DNA of 64,000 nucleotides from positions 71,698 to 135,697 of the forward strand of contig CAVYRD010000018.1 in the NCBI GenBank assembly GCA_963770865.1, written 5' to 3'. Source of the DNA: Miltoncostaea sp963770865 (lineage in GTDB: Bacteria; Actinomycetota; Thermoleophilia; Miltoncostaeales; Miltoncostaeaceae). This document shows positions 61,539 through 64,000 of this stretch, piece by piece (the stretch's first letter is position 1; each line of letters begins with the position of its first letter). Under the pieces are notes generated by a model that saw nothing but the letters and a program-made list of their open reading frames with translations, ran no database searches and was not told the DNA's origin. A program made the position numbers and the translations under genes.

Positions 61539-63773
61539 TCAGTCCACCTGGTAGGGGACGCTGGTGAGCACCGTGGCCGGCTCGAAGATCAGCAGCCGCT
61601 TCAGGTAGAGGGCGCGCTGGTTGTGCAGCACGCTGTGGCGGCGGCGCATCATGACCGCCTCCGACATCACGACGTTGCAGAGGGTGCCCGGGCGGGCGGT
61701 GACCTCGCGGACCAACTCGAGCAGCGGCGTGCCGAGGTCGCGGTACGGCGACGACACTACCTCGAGGGGTATCGGCAGCGCGGCGTCGCGCCACGCCGCC
61801 TGGATCGTCGCCGTCTCGGCCTCCCCGAGCGCGATGTGCACGGCGCGGACCGTGTTAACGGGCAGCGACAGGGCGTAGTCGAGCGCCCGCAGGGTCGGGT
61901 CGCCGACGCTCGCGACGGGCACGATCACCTCGATCGACGGCGGCGCCCCGTCCTCCATCCGGCATATCCCGTCGCCCACGACGGGCACGTCGGCGATGGC
62001 GATGCCGCGCTCGCGCAGCAGCCGGCGCTTCAGGGAGAACGACGTGTGCCGGCGCAGCGCCTCGACGAGCGACGGCTCCCGGAACGTCTCCGGGATGACG
62101 ACCGTGGTGAAGCCCTGGTCGCGGCGGGGGCCCATCCGCAGGTAGTCGACGACCGAGTTGACCGGGTCGTCGCTGAAGTGGAGCTGGCGCAGCGGCGTGC
62201 CGTGGCTGAACGTCCCCCACCGCCGCGCGACCTCGATCCGGCCCTCGCGGCCCGGGACGTGGAGGGCCTCGAGCTCACCGCCGCTGATGCGCCGGGCGTA
62301 GGCGAACGCGACCTGGGTCGCGGGATCGAGATCCTCGACGAACAGAAGCACGCGGCCCGGCCGGTCGCTCGCGATGCGCATCCCGGGGATGCCCGCGACC
62401 TTCGCGGCGAACGCCGTGTAGTGGCGACGGACGAGGACGAAGCCCCCCACGATCACGGGGACCGCGATCATCACGATCCACGCGCCCTCGGAGAACTTGG
62501 TGGCGATGACGACGACCGCCACGAGGGCCGTCACGCAGGCGCCAACCGCGTTCACCGCGAGCTTCGGGGCGATGGTCCCCCAGGCCTCGCCCCCGGCCCG
62601 CCGGCGCATCCAGAATCGCACCATCCCGGCCTGCGACAGCGTGAACGCCGTGAAGACGCCCAGCAGGTAGAGGTGGATGAGCTGGTCGACCTGCGCCTTG
62701 TAGATGAGCAGCAGCGCCGCGGCGAGCAGCGACAGCAGCACGATGCCGTTCGAGTAGACGAGGCGGTCGCCCAGGTTCTGGAGCTGGCGGGGGGCGTAGC
62801 CGTCCTCGGCGACGATGGCCGACAGGCGCGGGAAGCCCTGGAAGGCGGTGTTCGCGGCCAGCACCAGCACCGCGAAGGTCGTGAACTGGACCAGGTAGAA
62901 GCCGACGTCGCCGAACGGCCCGGAGCCGAACGTCGCGCGCGCGACCTCCGACAGGACCGACGCGCTCTCCGACGGCAGCGCCTCGGTCTTCCACGCCAGC
63001 ACCGAGACGCCGAGGAAGAAGGTCACGGCGATCGCGCCCATGACGAAGAGGGTGTTGGCCGCGTTGCGGTCCTGGGGCCGCTTGAACGCGCTCACGCCGT
63101 TCGCGATGGCCTCGACGCCCGTGAGGGCGCTGCTGCCCGACGCGAAGGCCCGCAGCACGACGAGCAGCCCAAGCGACGCCGCGGTGCCCGTCGGCACGGG
63201 GTCCGGGACCTCCGCCTGCGGCCATCCCGCGAGCAGCCCGCGCGACAGCCCGACCACGATCAGCAGCGCCATCGACCCGATGAACAGGTAGGTGGGCACC
63301 GCGAAGGCGAGGCCCGACTCGCGCAGGCCGCGGAGGTTCGCCAGGAGCAGGGCGGCCAGGAAGGCGAGGGAGAGCTCGAGCAGGTAGGGGCTGAGGGACG
63401 GGGCGGCGGACGTGATGGCGAGCGACCCGGCGGCGATCGACACGGCGACCGTGAGCACGTAGTCCACGAGCAGCGACGCGGCCGCCACGAGGCCGGCGGG
63501 CGCGCCGAGGTTCTCCCGCGCCACGATGTAGGCGCCCCCGCCGCGTGGGTACGCGTGGATGGTCTGCCGGTAGGACGCGACCACCACCACGAGCAGGAGG
63601 GCGATCGCGATCGCGATCGGCATGATCACGGCGCGCGAGGCCAGCGACACGGCCACGATGACCGCGAGTGCGGCCTCGGTCGCGTAAGCGACGCTCGAGA
63701 GCGCGTCCGAGGCGAAGATCGGCAGCGCCAGGCGCTTGGGGAGGAGTTCGTCCTCCAGCCGGTCGCTCGACAT
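61539..63773 (-). CDS. KimA-like APC-superfamily potassium transporter with C-terminal USP-type domain
   Basis: The 744-residue protein has 12 membrane segments in the first 460 residues. Marks include FASDALSSVAYATEAALAVI, HAYPRGGGAYIVARENLGAP, LVDYVLTVAVSIAAGSLAIT and ALTGVEAIANGVSAFKRPQD. This matches the KimA/YdaO K+ importer group of APC transporters; the substrate is inferred. The remaining 280 residues are soluble and resemble USP folds (FVEDLDPATQVAFAYARRIS, VIVPVASVGDPTLRALDYAL). In characterised KimA the soluble domain binds c-di-AMP. It has a possible operator upstream and a USP gene downstream. Confidence 0.83.
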   Translation of the reverse strand: MSSDRLEDELLPKRLALPIFASDALSSVAYATEAALAVIVAVSLASRAVIMPIAIAIALLLVVVVASYRQTIHAYPRGGGAYIVARENLGAPAGLVAAASLLVDYVLTVAVSIAAGSLAITSAAPSLSPYLLELSLAFLAALLLANLRGLRESGLAFAVPTYLFIGSMALLIVVGLSRGLLAGWPQAEVPDPVPTGTAASLGLLVVLRAFASGSSALTGVEAIANGVSAFKRPQDRNAANTLFVMGAIAVTFFLGVSVLAWKTEALPSESASVLSEVARATFGSGPFGDVGFYLVQFTTFAVLVLAANTAFQGFPRLSAIVAEDGYAPRQLQNLGDRLVYSNGIVLLSLLAAALLLIYKAQVDQLIHLYLLGVFTAFTLSQAGMVRFWMRRRAGGEAWGTIAPKLAVNAVGACVTALVAVVVIATKFSEGAWIVMIAVPVIVGGFVLVRRHYTAFAAKVAGIPGMRIASDRPGRVLLFVEDLDPATQVAFAYARRISGGELEALHVPGREGRIEVARRWGTFSHGTPLRQLHFSDDPVNSVVDYLRMGPRRDQGFTTVVIPETFREPSLVEALRRHTSFSLKRRLLRERGIAIADVPVVGDGICRMEDGAPPSIEVIVPVASVGDPTLRALDYALSLPVNTVRAVHIALGEAETATIQAAWRDAALPIPLEVVSSPYRDLGTPLLELVREVTARPGTLCNVVMSEAVMMRRRHSVLHNQRALYLKRLLIFEPATVLTSVPYQVD

Positions 63774-63936
63774 GATGCGGCCGACGATCGAGCGGCGGAT
63801 GGCTCCGCGGCTGGGGAGCCGCGGTCCGGGCGCCGCGGCGGGGTCGTCGATCTTCTGGGAGACGGCGCGTCCTCAGGGTGCGGGTCGCGCGGATGATGCC
63901 GACTGGAACGCCCCGCCGCATAAAGATCTCGTAAAG
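63774..63936 (-). promoter_or_regulatory. Leader with TTTAC/TTTAT direct repeat upstream of the KimA-like gene
   Basis: On the minus strand CTTTACGAGATCTTTATGC (63918-63936) contains TTTAC and TTTAT with 11-base start-to-start spacing, one helical turn. This is the geometry of OmpR/KdpE-type regulator sites, an AT-rich island in a GC-rich genome. About 145 bases then lead to the ATG. It plausibly links the transporter to a potassium-sensing system. Confidence 0.45.
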
Positions 63937-63941
63937 AGACC

Positions 63942-63961
63942 GCCCGGCGCCGGCGCCGGGC
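63942..63961. terminator. Perfect 20-base palindrome
   Basis: GCCCGGCGCCGGCGCCGGGC is an exact palindrome, seven bases after the stop of the partial frame at 63969. It may end that gene's transcript before the KimA promoter. Confidence 0.45.
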
Positions 63962-63968
63962 AGGCGGC

Positions 63969-64000
63969 TCAGGACGCCTGGACCGCCTCCCGGGGGCGGA
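63969..64000 (-). CDS. Possible 3' end of a gene that continues beyond the window
   Basis: The last minus-strand bases encode RPREAVQAS and a TGA, with the palindrome just after it. Only nine codons are visible, so this is little more than a placement guess. Confidence 0.2.
   Translation of the reverse strand, partial: RPREAVQAS

Noticed and set aside
61623..63896. 757-residue plus-strand open frame
   Set aside because: It is antisense to the KimA-like transporter, with repeated Arg/Asp/Gly runs typical of shadow frames.

Overview
The window is a very GC-rich actinobacterial chromosome segment. ATG, GTG and TTG starts are all used, ATGA/GTGA stop-start overlaps are common, and nearly every third codon position is G or C. 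Large families of streptogramin-lyase-like propellers, a family-5 uracil-DNA glycosylase, an ATP-dependent ligase paired with an AlkZ-like protein, and selenocysteine genes (selD, tRNA-Sec) fit a soil Thermoleophilia-type lineage. That placement is inference; no rRNA or marker gene here fixes it.

Layout: (1) 1-9.8 kb. A minus-strand operon DUF192 - OmpR-type response regulator - histidine kinase - unknown gene. The regulator is split by a 7.6 kb block (about 1311-8920) carrying a broken tspO, three secreted beta-propeller genes, membrane proteins and a lipoprotein, all on the plus strand and most of them frameshifted. (2) 9.8-13 kb. Acetyltransferase, a secreted protein, small proteins and a transaldolase-like aldolase. 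(3) 13-18.5 kb. An amino-acid/folate run lysA - hom - thrC - thrB - folP, tightly overlapping and read leftward; thrB and folP each carry one frameshift. (4) 18.5-27.4 kb. Hydrolase/UDGb pair, a CHASE-PAS-GAF-GGDEF cyclase, an M23 endopeptidase, and a cytochrome c maturation cluster (ccmE, ccmF, a CcmI-like stub, a lipoprotein). (5) 27.5-41.8 kb. Sulfurtransferase - LigC-like ligase - AlkZ-like protein, an AcuC-type deacetylase, a STAS protein, an aldo/keto reductase, YjbQ, an ECF sigma factor fused to its own anti-sigma and membrane module, selD, a SARP-like regulator, a membrane-anchored MarR-like protein, and an oxidoreductase/sugar-permease chimera. (6) 42.1-56.6 kb. A 14.5 kb integrative element inserted in the 3' end of the tRNA-Sec gene, bounded by 31 bp direct repeats. 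(7) 56.6-64 kb. tRNA-Sec, small membrane proteins, a second GGDEF protein, a putative glycoside hydrolase, and a KimA-like potassium transporter with a USP.

The element carries a tyrosine integrase, an excisionase-like protein, two toxin-antitoxin pairs (one broken), an IclR regulator overlapping a tandem-HTH protein, and a MobF/TraA-type relaxase-helicase with a frameshift. Its right half is a patchwork of intact and truncated cargo: ChrA, ZIP, USP, IS256 and HAD fragments, STAS, an ArsB/NhaD-type permease with a CBS protein, and a ppsA 3' fragment. It has no visible type IV coupling or secretion genes, so it looks like a mobilizable element rather than a self-transmissible one.

Caution: single-base frameshifts in otherwise well conserved genes (thrB, folP, chrA, traA, tspO, the propellers) are frequent. 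Some are probably sequencing or assembly errors, so broken genes here should not be read as pseudogenes without checking reads.
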